From contig CADCGZ010000002.1 of the NCBI GenBank assembly GCA_902801025.1, forward strand, positions 1 through 51,882: 51,882 nt of DNA, written 5' to 3'. A program made the position numbers and the translations under genes. Below the pieces are notes generated by a model. That model was given only the letters and a program-made list of their open reading frames with translations. It did not search any database and was not told where the DNA came from. This DNA comes from an uncultured bacterium. GTDB lineage: Bacteria > Verrucomicrobiota > Kiritimatiellia > RFP12 > UBA1067. Below, piece by piece: positions 42,277 through 50,306 of the stretch (the first letter of the stretch is position 1; each line of letters starts with the position of its first letter).

Positions 42277-43290
42277 TCAATACGGCGCCTGCACGCGCTC
42301 GTACTTCATATCGTTGAAGTCATGGAGTTTCTTTGGCTCGCCTTCGATCTTCTTATCGTGCAAATCGAAAATCGCACCGCCCTCGGCAAAGACCACTCGT
42401 TTGCGCGGCTTGTCGAAGTCCGCCCATGTCCAGTTTGCGCCGTCAACGACAGTCCTGCCGTCGGCGTCGCATATCTCATGGCTTTCCCAATAACATCCAT
42501 GGCCGGCCGCTGGCCGGCCACAGTGAAACTGCTTGCGAAGTGTCAGTCCGCGAGATAGCGTCTTCTCGAACACATCAAGCGCCGCCGACCGCGAAGTCCA
42601 CTTCCAACCGTCACGGACAAGGCGAGGGAAATATACCATTGCACACTCGCCCTTGCATTCTCCCCATCCTTCGCAGAGCTTCGGCGGAGCCACTTCGACA
42701 AATCGTCCGCCTGCGCGTTTCACGTCCTTCGTGTGCGGCAGATGGTTGATGGCCACGCGCTTGTTGTCGACGAACAGTCCGCCGCCGTTCCATCCACTGC
42801 CGTTGAACCAAAGGTCAAACGCCTTGAGATAGGGCACCCGCGATACGGCCGTCCAGCTGCAGTCGTAGTATTCGCCCGCGCGAACCTGCCGCTCAATTTC
42901 TTTGCTCGTCTTTGAATCAGCGGCAATCTCGTCGCGTCGGCGGAGATATCTTCTATATCTATCCAACGAGAAAGAGAGAGAGTCTATTTCGCCCATTTCC
43001 GCCGCAGCCCTTTCGGCGATGTATTTGTCTATCGAACTGCCTCTTCCGTATTTCGCGGCGAAATAGACGAGATGGCGTCCGTCAGGGGAGATGTCGCATC
43101 TATACGGATAGAGGCTCCCGTAGAACCACTGGCCAAGCTTGAACCTGTCGGTCTGCAAGTCCCATTCGAGGATTGCCGTCTTGCTCGACGGCCCTCGACG
43201 AAAGACGACCGCCTTGTCCGCCTCTCTCGCCAATATCGCGTGAAGCCGCGCCGGGATTTTATTCTCACTTGTCTGCATTTCTAATCTCAT
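42277..43290 (-). CDS. Uncharacterised protein with SPDGR-type beta-propeller-like motifs
   Basis: 337 aa without a signal peptide. Landmarks: VVFRRGPSSKTAILEWDLQTD, DISPDGRHLVYFAAK, YYDCSWTAVSRVPYLKAF, WNGGGLFVD and WTWADFDKPRKRVVFAEGG. I recall a widespread bacterial family with these words (SPDG, WTAISR, GGGLF) that has no known function. The WD40/TolB-like turns suggest a propeller. It follows the upstream lipoprotein gene by 10 bases and is probably co-transcribed. Confidence 0.65.
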   Translation of the reverse strand: MRLEMQTSENKIPARLHAILAREADKAVVFRRGPSSKTAILEWDLQTDRFKLGQWFYGSLYPYRCDISPDGRHLVYFAAKYGRGSSIDKYIAERAAAEMGEIDSLSFSLDRYRRYLRRRDEIAADSKTSKEIERQVRAGEYYDCSWTAVSRVPYLKAFDLWFNGSGWNGGGLFVDNKRVAINHLPHTKDVKRAGGRFVEVAPPKLCEGWGECKGECAMVYFPRLVRDGWKWTSRSAALDVFEKTLSRGLTLRKQFHCGRPAAGHGCYWESHEICDADGRTVVDGANWTWADFDKPRKRVVFAEGGAIFDLHDKKIEGEPKKLHDFNDMKYERVQAPY

Positions 43291-43300
43291 TGTTTATCCG

Positions 43301-44326
43301 TCATTCCCCTATCTCCACTTTCCCATTTCCCACCTCGAACTTGCAACCGACAGGTCGACCATTTCGATGCCGTCTCACGTCAAGCTGGTATTCCACGCCG
43401 CTTTCCGTTTCCACTTGATCACCACAAAAGCTGAGAGAGATATACTCTCCGGCACAGACCCATATGCGAAGTGCGTCTGTCTCACCCTTTAACATGACCC
43501 AACTGTCAGACGCACTCTCCACGACGAGATCGATACCACAGCTTTCGGCAAAATCGCGCCGGACCTCGTCTGTCCAGCGTTGAGCGCCGCATATGTCAAA
43601 CTCGCAAACGACCATGCGGTTGAAAACCATGGCATAGGCTTTTCTGCTATCGATGTCGCCGCGCACTTCCACTGTCTCAAACCCATGAAAAGGCTGTTTC
43701 AATTCAAGTTCCCGCGAGAGGAATAATCCGTCTTCACAAGAATCCATGATGCAATTCGTCCTTGAATTCCAGTCGATCTTGGAGTCGAAGTCAAAGCCCA
43801 TGAATGCAGCGCCAGTGGAATTCGTGCATGGTGTAAGCGCAAGAATAGGCATATCACGTGCCTCGTCCTTTATTTCCGCTATCATTTGATCAAGTAGTTC
43901 TATGTGTCGTTTCTTGCCCCGCGCCCTCTCTTTGGAAACATTAGCCCCTGCCAATTCATCCCGAAGCGCTGTCAGTGCCGGAAGTCTCCTCACCGCGATA
44001 TCCTTGGCCAGCTTATTGGCCTTGCGCCGATCATTCATTCTCGCACAATTGACCATTTCGTCACTGGTTTCGCGCCGTATTGAGCGCAGTCGCTCCGCCA
44101 GTTCCGGCTCGAATACATTCTCGGATAATTCCTCAAGGCATCCCCATTCCGCCTCGTTAACATTATTCGTATCTGGTGAATCATCCGTATAAACGCAGCC
44201 TGCCCCCGCGAGCGCGAGGAACAAGACGAGAATCAGCCTTCGCAAGGCTTCCACCTTCGCCAAGGCTACGGTGGATAAAACGGCGAATAAAACGGCGGAC
44301 AAGTTGATTCGTGCAAAGAGTTTCAT
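43301..44326 (-). CDS. Lipoprotein of unknown function with two tandem signal-like segments
   Basis: About 341 aa, not recognised. The ATG at 44326 has AAAGGA at good distance; the frame is open to 44392 with no better start. Residues 1-22 look like a cleavable signal (LSAVLFAVLSTVALA), and residues about 30-44 form a second one ending in a lipobox (LALAGAGC), an odd doubling. An internal GTG just before the second could give a simpler lipoprotein. The middle is helical and charged; the C-terminal part is beta-rich. It heads the operon with the SPDGR-type gene. Confidence 0.6.
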   Translation of the reverse strand: MKLFARINLSAVLFAVLSTVALAKVEALRRLILVLFLALAGAGCVYTDDSPDTNNVNEAEWGCLEELSENVFEPELAERLRSIRRETSDEMVNCARMNDRRKANKLAKDIAVRRLPALTALRDELAGANVSKERARGKKRHIELLDQMIAEIKDEARDMPILALTPCTNSTGAAFMGFDFDSKIDWNSRTNCIMDSCEDGLFLSRELELKQPFHGFETVEVRGDIDSRKAYAMVFNRMVVCEFDICGAQRWTDEVRRDFAESCGIDLVVESASDSWVMLKGETDALRIWVCAGEYISLSFCGDQVETESGVEYQLDVRRHRNGRPVGCKFEVGNGKVEIGE

Positions 44327-44403
44327 AGGTTGTTCCTTTCTGCAACACCTTCCTAAGTTTCTCCAGTTACTCGCATGACATCTTCTCCGCAATTTCTGCG
44401 CAT

Positions 44404-44409
44404 ATTATA
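44404..44409 (-). promoter_or_regulatory. -10 box of the tandem-signal lipoprotein operon
   Basis: GATATAAT on the minus strand, about 77 nt before the ATG at 44326. Confidence 0.45.
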
Positions 44410-44506
44410 TCATGTTTTCTCTGCAGGAATCACGCAGGAGAATTATCACCAAACATTTTCAAACGCCCTAGGCAATGAAACAAGCTTGTGCGCATAGATG
44501 TCTTCG

Positions 44507-44536
44507 CTAATCCACAATTTGCAAATTGTGGGTTAG
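44507..44536. repeat. Palindromic element, copy 1
   Basis: Core CCACAATTTGCAAATTGTGG at 44512-44531, extended to CTAAT...GTTAG with one mismatch, and flanked by GATGTC on the left and GACATC on the right. It lies downstream of the helicase gene. Confidence 0.9.
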
Positions 44537-44573
44537 ACATCACGTCATCAGGTCTGAAAGAGACAAATATGAA

Positions 44574-47321
44574 TCAGGCTGCAGTTCTGCGGGCACGTCT
44601 GAAGAGGATCCGCCTCAGCGCACGTCCATGGCAATCTGAAGGGTCAGACGAAAGAATCAGGCGGATTGAGGCCTCGTGCTCATCGTCCTTGACGGCAGAC
44701 AACCGCTCGAAATCGCGCTGCGCACCTGTGATCACTCCTATCCAACGTTTGTCGCCTCGTGCCGTGAGCACGGATGCAGCCTGCCGCCGAAGCTCACCCG
44801 ACGGACAATACAAGAAATCGCCAATCGCTGAAAGCGCGTATGCAGACATCTCAGTCGAAACCTCTGACGCCAAGTCAGACTGAAAGTACGCGAACGCTGC
44901 GCGACGCGCGCAGTCGATTTTCGTCTGAAGCGAGAACGTTCTAACGATACTCATCGTCTCGGCATCAAAATGCCCACGCTGTGCAAGACATGTCAACGCT
45001 GTATCAGCGCAAGACGATTTCAACGCCGACAACCAATGTGCACGCGCACGAGCAAAATCACGGTCATGCCGCAGCGTCTTAAGTGCAATGCGAATCTCCG
45101 GATCACTTCCAGACATCAGCGTCTTCTCGACAATCGCAGTCTGGCATTCCCGACGAGCGTTGCAATCGGCCAACCACTCCCAGCTTGCGAGCCAGTCCTC
45201 CGAAACGTTCTCGCCTAGATCCTTGCGCAGATAATAGCCACGATAACCTTGCTCAAAGCAGCGGATCCACCTTCCTCTCGCTCGCTCGGCAGGACAGCCG
45301 AAAAGCGACAAATGATGCTTCGCCCTGCTCATTGCCACGTACAGCAGACGCTTCGATTCGTCCGCATCGGGCGCATCGCATTTGTCAACGACCTCGGCAA
45401 CAGAAGGAACAATCACCGCGTCGAACTGACGTCCCTTTGCCTTGTGAATCGTAGAGATGACGACTTTCTCGTCCCCGACCAGGAGATCGGCCTCTTTCAG
45501 CTTGGACAGCTTGTCCCAGTCTTCCGCGAGGACTCGCTCGAGCGAACGCTTGTCATCCCGATAGACCACATCTGCGTAGCGGAGAAAAGTCTCAATCCGC
45601 TCAAAGGCATGCTTCAGCGCTAGTTCGTACGGAACCTTCGCAGCGGCATCCGGTACAAGGCGCGCTTCTGGCATCAGCGCACAAACCGAGTAGCGTGAAT
45701 TCTCCGCAGTAAGCGCGATGCCCGCGAACTCTTCAAACAGTGAACGGAAGGAGACGGGTATGCCCATCCGACGCCGAATCCTGTCATACGACGGCTTCAG
45801 CGTACTTCTAAGGGAGTTCAGCGCACTGCGATGGCTCCAAGCCCATCTATTGCCCTTCGAATGCGCGAAAGGCATTGCTGGAACGGGGTTTTTCTCCGCA
45901 AGGATCTGCATCGGCGACCATCGCGCGGCAAACATGCCACGGACGAAGTACCGCGCAGCGGAGCGGCTGAACACGCCCTTTGAAAACCGCCTGACTAGTG
46001 CGACCCAGGCCGTCGTCGGCGGTTTCGCGGCAAAGAGTGATACGAAGGCGAGAAAATCGCGCATTGGTTCATAGGAGAAGAGATCCACTCCTGAGACCTT
46101 GGCCATCCTGAAGCCGAGTTCGCCGACGATACGCTCGTATGCGTCTGCTGAAGCGTTGTCCCGAACAAGGATGGCCACGTTCTCCGCTATACCTTTCTGA
46201 AGCAAGTGACGAACTCTCTCCACCACAACATAAGGATTGCTGTCCCCCGACAACGTCACCTCGCCATTCTGACGCCGGACGTCAGCCGGAGCGGGAAGGA
46301 ACTCCCACTCCGAACGCAGCTCCTCGAGCGAAAACCGCATCAGTATCTCAAGAAGGAGCGGCGTGGCGCGGAAGTTGGTTTTGAAGTAGTGGCGCTCGCA
46401 TTCAGCAGTCTCCAGCGCGAAGTGCCCGGTGGAGGCTCCAAGGAAAGAAAAGATCGCTTGCTCGACGTCGCCGAAATAAACAACAGTTGCAGAAGCGGAG
46501 GCCAAGGCGCGGACGATGTACCACTGCAGCGGATTCAGATCCTGAACTTCGTCGATCTGTATCCAGTCATAGCGCTTCTCGTCTGGAAGCGAATGCTGGT
46601 TGAGAAACAGATACGCTTCGTCGAGCAGGTCGTCGAAGTCGACGCAACGGAATCTGCGCTTCAAACCCGAATATGCGCGTTCAATCGCCGAAGCGACGCC
46701 ATCGCCGACAAGCGCAAGAAGTCCAGGAGGCAATTGGCGCAGATAGCACGGCGGAATGCCGATGCGATGCTGATGGACAATCAGCGCCGCAGAAAGGAAG
46801 TCCACATACGGATTCTTCCCCTTCTCGAAATAATCAGCCAAGGTCGTTTCGAGAAGTCCGTGCAGCCGCACGCGCATCGGTTCGCACATGCCCTTGATCA
46901 ACCCCATAACGGCAACACCATGCGTTCGCTTGAGATCGGACGTCTCGCCCGTCTTCAGTTCCAGACGCAACACTTCGACGACCTCCCTGACGAAGTCCAT
47001 CTGTTCGAACTCGTCCAGCACATGAACGCCAGGATGGATTCTCCCAACGGAAAGTAGAAACCGATGGCAGAAATGATGGATGTTGCCGACGTCTGGCAAC
47101 GCCCGGCCATCTGCTACCGCCTCCATGCGATCCCGCATCTCAAATGCCGCACGGTTTGTAAATGTCGCGCATAGCATACGCTCCGGCGGCACGCCCTCCT
47201 CAAGCGCGCGAAGAATGCGCTGCGACAACATCTCCGTCTTGCCCGACCCTGGCGGAGCCAAGACCAAATGCTTCCCAGTCGAAAGCCCGACAACCTTTTC
47301 CTGATCCTGCGTCAATGTCAT
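44574..47321 (-). CDS. UvrD/Rep-type SF1 helicase with helical C-terminal extension
   Basis: 915 aa. Helicase motifs: APPGSGKTEM (Walker A, near residue 23), FTNRAAFEMRDR (Ia), DEVQDLNPLQW (II), GDVEQAIFSFLGA (III), TNFRAT (IV), ISTIHKAKGRQFD (V) and LLYVAMSRAKHH (VI). UvrD-class enzymes unwind DNA 3'-5' in repair or defence. The last 200 or so residues (from about 715) are Ala/Leu/Arg-rich helices resembling HEAT-like repeats and are not part of ordinary UvrD. It follows the winged-helix regulator gene by 57 bases that hold a palindrome. Confidence 0.87.
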   Translation of the reverse strand: MTLTQDQEKVVGLSTGKHLVLAPPGSGKTEMLSQRILRALEEGVPPERMLCATFTNRAAFEMRDRMEAVADGRALPDVGNIHHFCHRFLLSVGRIHPGVHVLDEFEQMDFVREVVEVLRLELKTGETSDLKRTHGVAVMGLIKGMCEPMRVRLHGLLETTLADYFEKGKNPYVDFLSAALIVHQHRIGIPPCYLRQLPPGLLALVGDGVASAIERAYSGLKRRFRCVDFDDLLDEAYLFLNQHSLPDEKRYDWIQIDEVQDLNPLQWYIVRALASASATVVYFGDVEQAIFSFLGASTGHFALETAECERHYFKTNFRATPLLLEILMRFSLEELRSEWEFLPAPADVRRQNGEVTLSGDSNPYVVVERVRHLLQKGIAENVAILVRDNASADAYERIVGELGFRMAKVSGVDLFSYEPMRDFLAFVSLFAAKPPTTAWVALVRRFSKGVFSRSAARYFVRGMFAARWSPMQILAEKNPVPAMPFAHSKGNRWAWSHRSALNSLRSTLKPSYDRIRRRMGIPVSFRSLFEEFAGIALTAENSRYSVCALMPEARLVPDAAAKVPYELALKHAFERIETFLRYADVVYRDDKRSLERVLAEDWDKLSKLKEADLLVGDEKVVISTIHKAKGRQFDAVIVPSVAEVVDKCDAPDADESKRLLYVAMSRAKHHLSLFGCPAERARGRWIRCFEQGYRGYYLRKDLGENVSEDWLASWEWLADCNARRECQTAIVEKTLMSGSDPEIRIALKTLRHDRDFARARAHWLSALKSSCADTALTCLAQRGHFDAETMSIVRTFSLQTKIDCARRAAFAYFQSDLASEVSTEMSAYALSAIGDFLYCPSGELRRQAASVLTARGDKRWIGVITGAQRDFERLSAVKDDEHEASIRLILSSDPSDCHGRALRRILFRRARRTAA

Positions 47322-47353
47322 AACATCTCTCCTTTAACCAGCATCCTCCCCAG

Positions 47354-47375
47354 CCCACAATTTGCAAATTGTGGG
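47354..47375. repeat. Palindromic element, copy 2
   Basis: 22-bp perfect palindrome with core CCACAATTTGCAAATTGTGG, in the gap between the regulator stop and the helicase start. Confidence 0.9.
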
Positions 47376-47378
47376 TTG

Positions 47379-47927
47379 TCAGGCGGCAAGTTCAATCACG
47401 CGGCGGATGACTGGATCCGTCGGAATACGCAATTCATACGATCCAACGTATTCCGTCAGCAAACCAGACTCGACCGCAGGCTGAAGATCCCTGGCGAGGT
47501 ATTTGCCAAGATGCCGAAACCTTTGGCATATATCCCGCTTGTCGGCATTGCCTCCGTTCAACAGGTAATGGCAGACCCGCGCCCTGAATGCATTCATCAG
47601 AGCTCTGAACATGCCTCGGTCGTCGTAAGAGCCGGACGCCATTATCTCAGAGCGAATTAGCGCGGCGACATCTCGGACATTGGCTGCTGCCTCTCTCATG
47701 TCGTCGTAATAGTTTACATATCGCCCGCACCGCTCGCGGCGCAGCAGACCTATACACTCAATCTGCTTGAGATATTGTGTAACGGCCGGCGCTTCCAGCT
47801 TTCCGTTCATGCATTCCACAAGCCACCCGACATTGCCTCCGCCTTCTCTGCTTTTGTATATTTCGGACAGCAGTGTCATCCGATGAGGATTCTCCAGTAC
47901 CTTGCAAAGATCCCAGACATTTTTCAT
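47379..47927 (-). CDS. ArsR-like regulator with two winged-helix domains
   Basis: About 182 aa from the ATG at 47927, with AAAGGG at good spacing. The longer frame runs through a palindrome and is not used. Residues about 1-75 form an ArsR-type winged helix (LCKVLENPHRMTLLSEIY ... VTQYLKQIECIGLLRRERCGRYVNYY). Residues about 110-175 look like a second winged helix (FRALMNAFRARVCHYLL ... GLLTEYVGSYEL). No metal-binding Cys pair stands out. It probably controls itself and the helicase downstream; the palindromes on either side are candidate operators. Confidence 0.75.
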   Translation of the reverse strand: MKNVWDLCKVLENPHRMTLLSEIYKSREGGGNVGWLVECMNGKLEAPAVTQYLKQIECIGLLRRERCGRYVNYYDDMREAAANVRDVAALIRSEIMASGSYDDRGMFRALMNAFRARVCHYLLNGGNADKRDICQRFRHLGKYLARDLQPAVESGLLTEYVGSYELRIPTDPVIRRVIELAA

Positions 47928-47948
47928 AACCATTTTCCCTTTCTTTTG

Positions 47949-47978
47949 CAACCCCACAATTTGCAAATTGTGGGGTTG
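47949..47978. repeat. Palindromic element, copy 3 (30 bp, perfect)
   Basis: CAACC...GGTTG around the same 20-bp core, a perfect 30-bp palindrome. It lies 22 bases before the regulator ATG, where an operator or leader element would sit. Confidence 0.9.
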
Positions 47979-48020
47979 GTGATGATTCATTAGTTATGCA
48001 GATTGTATTTATCGCGTATT

Positions 48021-49214
48021 TCAAATCCTTTCCGTGACGATTGGATTATACCGATGCTCCCTTGGACGCAATATAGGGAGTGGTTTCCACCTGACGAATT
48101 CCTTTAGCGAAGCGTATCGACTCCCTATTTCGGAAAGCCAAATCGACTCAAAGGCTCCATTGTGGCCGGCATAACGAGTGTCTCCTCCTCGCTCGACAAT
48201 TGCAAGATCGTCTTCAGCCAGCAGGGCTTTCCGTATATTCTCGTAGTCGTAGAGATCGACATGCATTCCATGCTCGTAGAATGCAACCGCCATTCTGGCC
48301 AAGTTGTAGGCAGTCCACGCAAACCACGCCGAGAGCGTTACCTTGTACTGCTCTTCTTCTTGCCCATGTGGCTTCTCCAAATGGACACTCAGATGGATGC
48401 GTCCTGGCCCAATCCAGAACTGGTGCCCGCCGTCATGCCACCCATACGGTTCTTCTTCATTTATCCACTTGCGGAACTCCTCGGGCGAATTCTTTGGGAC
48501 ATCGAAAATGCTCCCCGACGAGCGGTTGTATCCGTTCATCTTGTAATAGTCCTCGCCAGTCATCGGCCGATCCGCATGCCGTTCCGCATCCACGGTTGCC
48601 TCAAGACCGATTCTAACCAGCTCAAGATAGTCGCCGGCCGTCATCTCCTTGCGATAGAACCTGCCTTCCTTCTCGCAGACAGGCGAATAGTACTTGCCTT
48701 CGACCAGTTCGCAGAACTTGCGCACCGTCTCTTCCCCGGCGAGTTTATCCTGGCGCGGAAACTTCGGCACATAACGATGGACAACGGCACGCGGCACATA
48801 TCCGTTCCTTCGATCGTTCGGCCACTCCTTTTCTATTTTTCGATAAACGCGCATCCAGTCCTTTTCGGCAAGATCTAACCAAACAAGCATATCCTCCAAT
48901 TGCTCAACCCGGGGCCACGGATTGTGGTCGTGAGCACCATTGTCGTGCTCTCTGCAGAATTCGCCGGGCTTAATTTCCCATATCCAAAAATCCCGATAGC
49001 GGCTCTCGCCCCAATTCACGATGAAGTACACGCCTTCATAGTGGGAAATCTGAGTTTCGTACCATCTCCCCCGACGATCCTGCCAGCAGAAACGCCAGAT
49101 CGGATCACAGCGATCCCAATCGTTCTGAAAGTCTACTATGCGAACCACCAGTTTCTTGAACAGCTTCTCGAGCTGTTTAAGCAAAGCCTTCGCCTCTTCT
49201 CCAAGCCATATCAT
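48021..49214 (-). CDS. Uncharacterised 397-aa protein
   Basis: Not recognised. No signal peptide or membrane helix. It is rich in Trp, Tyr and charged residues (IVDFQNDWDRCDPIWRF, YFIVNWGESRYRDFWIW, YGWHDGGHQFWIGPGR, LSVHLEKPHG). The start at 49214 has AGGAG 8 nt upstream; GTG 49223 and ATG 49220 are too close to that site. It begins 5 bases after the ORF6N stop, so the two form one message. An effector or accessory role next to a DNA-binding gene is possible but unsupported. Confidence 0.65.
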   Translation of the reverse strand: MIWLGEEAKALLKQLEKLFKKLVVRIVDFQNDWDRCDPIWRFCWQDRRGRWYETQISHYEGVYFIVNWGESRYRDFWIWEIKPGEFCREHDNGAHDHNPWPRVEQLEDMLVWLDLAEKDWMRVYRKIEKEWPNDRRNGYVPRAVVHRYVPKFPRQDKLAGEETVRKFCELVEGKYYSPVCEKEGRFYRKEMTAGDYLELVRIGLEATVDAERHADRPMTGEDYYKMNGYNRSSGSIFDVPKNSPEEFRKWINEEEPYGWHDGGHQFWIGPGRIHLSVHLEKPHGQEEEQYKVTLSAWFAWTAYNLARMAVAFYEHGMHVDLYDYENIRKALLAEDDLAIVERGGDTRYAGHNGAFESIWLSEIGSRYASLKEFVRWKPLPILRPREHRYNPIVTERI

Positions 49215-49219
49215 AGCCA

Positions 49220-49810
49220 TCACTCCTTTCCCTGCTTGACTTCGTGGGTGATCTTGAGCAGCGCAAGATTCAGCTCGATCGTCGTCTTCCGCGACCGAGT
49301 GGAGAGGTTGTCGCCGATGAGGCTCGCGAGCTTATGCCCTGCCCGCGTGAGGAGATTCGCCTGCTCAGGGGAGCCCGCCTTCTCAGTCTGTATCGCCTCC
49401 ATGTCGCGCACCATCGACCGCACCTGCGCATAGGTGTTCACAATGGCGAGCGTTGCCCGCGTAGCCACATCGCCTTTCAGAATCGTCGCCAACATGTAAA
49501 GACCGCGTTCCGTCAGCGCATAAGGGGCACGGCGCATTCCCATCTTTACGACTGCGATCTCCCTTGCAGGCAAATTGGAGGTCAAAATTTTTGACTTCCA
49601 ATTTGCGAACTCTTGTTCATTCAATTGGAACACGAATCCCGCAGGGAACTTCCCTGGATTGTTTCGTATGGCCTGGTTGATTTCCTTTGTCTGCACTCCA
49701 TACAGCGCGGCGACATCGCGGTCGAGCAACACCTGCTGATTGCGGATTGTGAGCATGCGGGATTGAACGGCGGCGATGTCGATCGCCTTGACTTCGTCTG
49801 GCTTTTTCAT
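49220..49810 (-). CDS. ORF6N-domain DNA-binding protein
   Basis: About 196 aa from the ATG at 49810, behind AAAGGAATAGG. Residues about 12-100 form the ORF6N domain (VQSRMLTIRNQQVLLDRDVAALYGVQTKEINQAI, FPAGFVFQLNEQEF, PYALTERGLYMLATIL), related to KilA-N/Bro domains of phages. The C-terminal part is helical. These proteins are common in mobile or phage-derived regions. The preceding 340 bases are promoter-led and hairpin-rich, so the gene may be expressed as the tail of a structured RNA. Confidence 0.85.
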   Translation of the reverse strand: MKKPDEVKAIDIAAVQSRMLTIRNQQVLLDRDVAALYGVQTKEINQAIRNNPGKFPAGFVFQLNEQEFANWKSKILTSNLPAREIAVVKMGMRRAPYALTERGLYMLATILKGDVATRATLAIVNTYAQVRSMVRDMEAIQTEKAGSPEQANLLTRAGHKLASLIGDNLSTRSRKTTIELNLALLKITHEVKQGKE

Positions 49811-49814
49811 TTTC

Positions 49815-50151
49815 CTATTCCTTTCGGCGTTGTGTCGACGCATTGCGCGGCCGGACCACGGCCACTGGATACAATACGCCAACAGCGCATTTTCGGAATA
49901 GGCGATGCCTCGCCAGATGCCGACGACGCCTGGGCCGCGCATCTCGCGCTCAAGCCCGCGGAGGAAGCCTCCTCCTCACGTTCCAAATCGGCGGCCGCGG
50001 TTCCCGACATCAACGCCCCCTCCCGGATCGTCCGCCCCACCCTTCAGGCTTTTCGGTCCGTTCTCAGCGAGACTACTTCGGTTTCAACCCAACGGCTCTT
50101 CAAAGGCTCCCGTTCGTACCCCCGTTGCCACGGAGTTCAATCCCGGGGAGC
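49815..50151 (-). ncRNA. Candidate structured RNA / long structured leader of the ORF6N gene
   Basis: A good promoter places the RNA start near 50151, exactly at a closing stem GCTCCC (50151-50146) pairing with GGGAGC (50111-50106) around an inner hairpin (50135-50120). Further on are perfect small hairpins: GGAGGA/TCCTCC (49960-49975), GCGC-GAGAT-GCGC (49937-49949), GGCGA/TCGCC (49901-49914), GGCCG/CGGCC (49849-49863) and GCGT/ACGC (49827-49841). No protein family fits any frame. The class is unknown to me; it is not RNase P, tmRNA or SRP RNA by landmark sequences. Confidence 0.5.
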
Positions 50152-50157
50152 AGTTAA

Positions 50158-50187
50158 ATTATATCAAAATCATCTTTCTCACATCAA
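50158..50187 (-). promoter_or_regulatory. Promoter of the structured RNA/ORF6N unit (TTGATG-18-TATAAT)
   Basis: -35 at 50187-50182, 18-bp spacer, -10 at 50163-50158 on the minus strand; the predicted start is about 340 nt before the ORF6N ATG. Confidence 0.7.
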
Positions 50188-50251
50188 GCCGCCATTGCGC
50201 ATCAATTCAGATCCGCGAACCAATTCCTGGCGTGGGAATGTCTTCGTTGAC

Positions 50252-50271
50252 CCACAATTTGCAAATTGTGG
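50252..50271. repeat. Palindromic element, copy 4
   Basis: CCACAATTTGCAAATTGTGG, preceded by ATGTCTTCG as in copy 1. It lies between the lipoprotein gene and the structured-RNA promoter. The remaining bases 50188-50306 hold nothing else I can identify. Confidence 0.9.
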
Positions 50272-50306
50272 TCTTTGTGACCTAAGACTTCACGCCAACA
50301 TAGTAG

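Noticed and set aside
44512-44531. Rho-independent terminator at the palindromes
   Set aside because: The inverted repeat has no loop and no following T run, and the copies occur upstream as well as downstream of genes, so a DNA-level role is more likely.
49807-50040. A 77-codon minus-strand frame within the structured RNA region
   Set aside because: It lacks a good ribosome site, has no protein-like motif, and coincides with a string of perfect hairpins; the ORF6N gene starts in another frame with a clear ribosome site.
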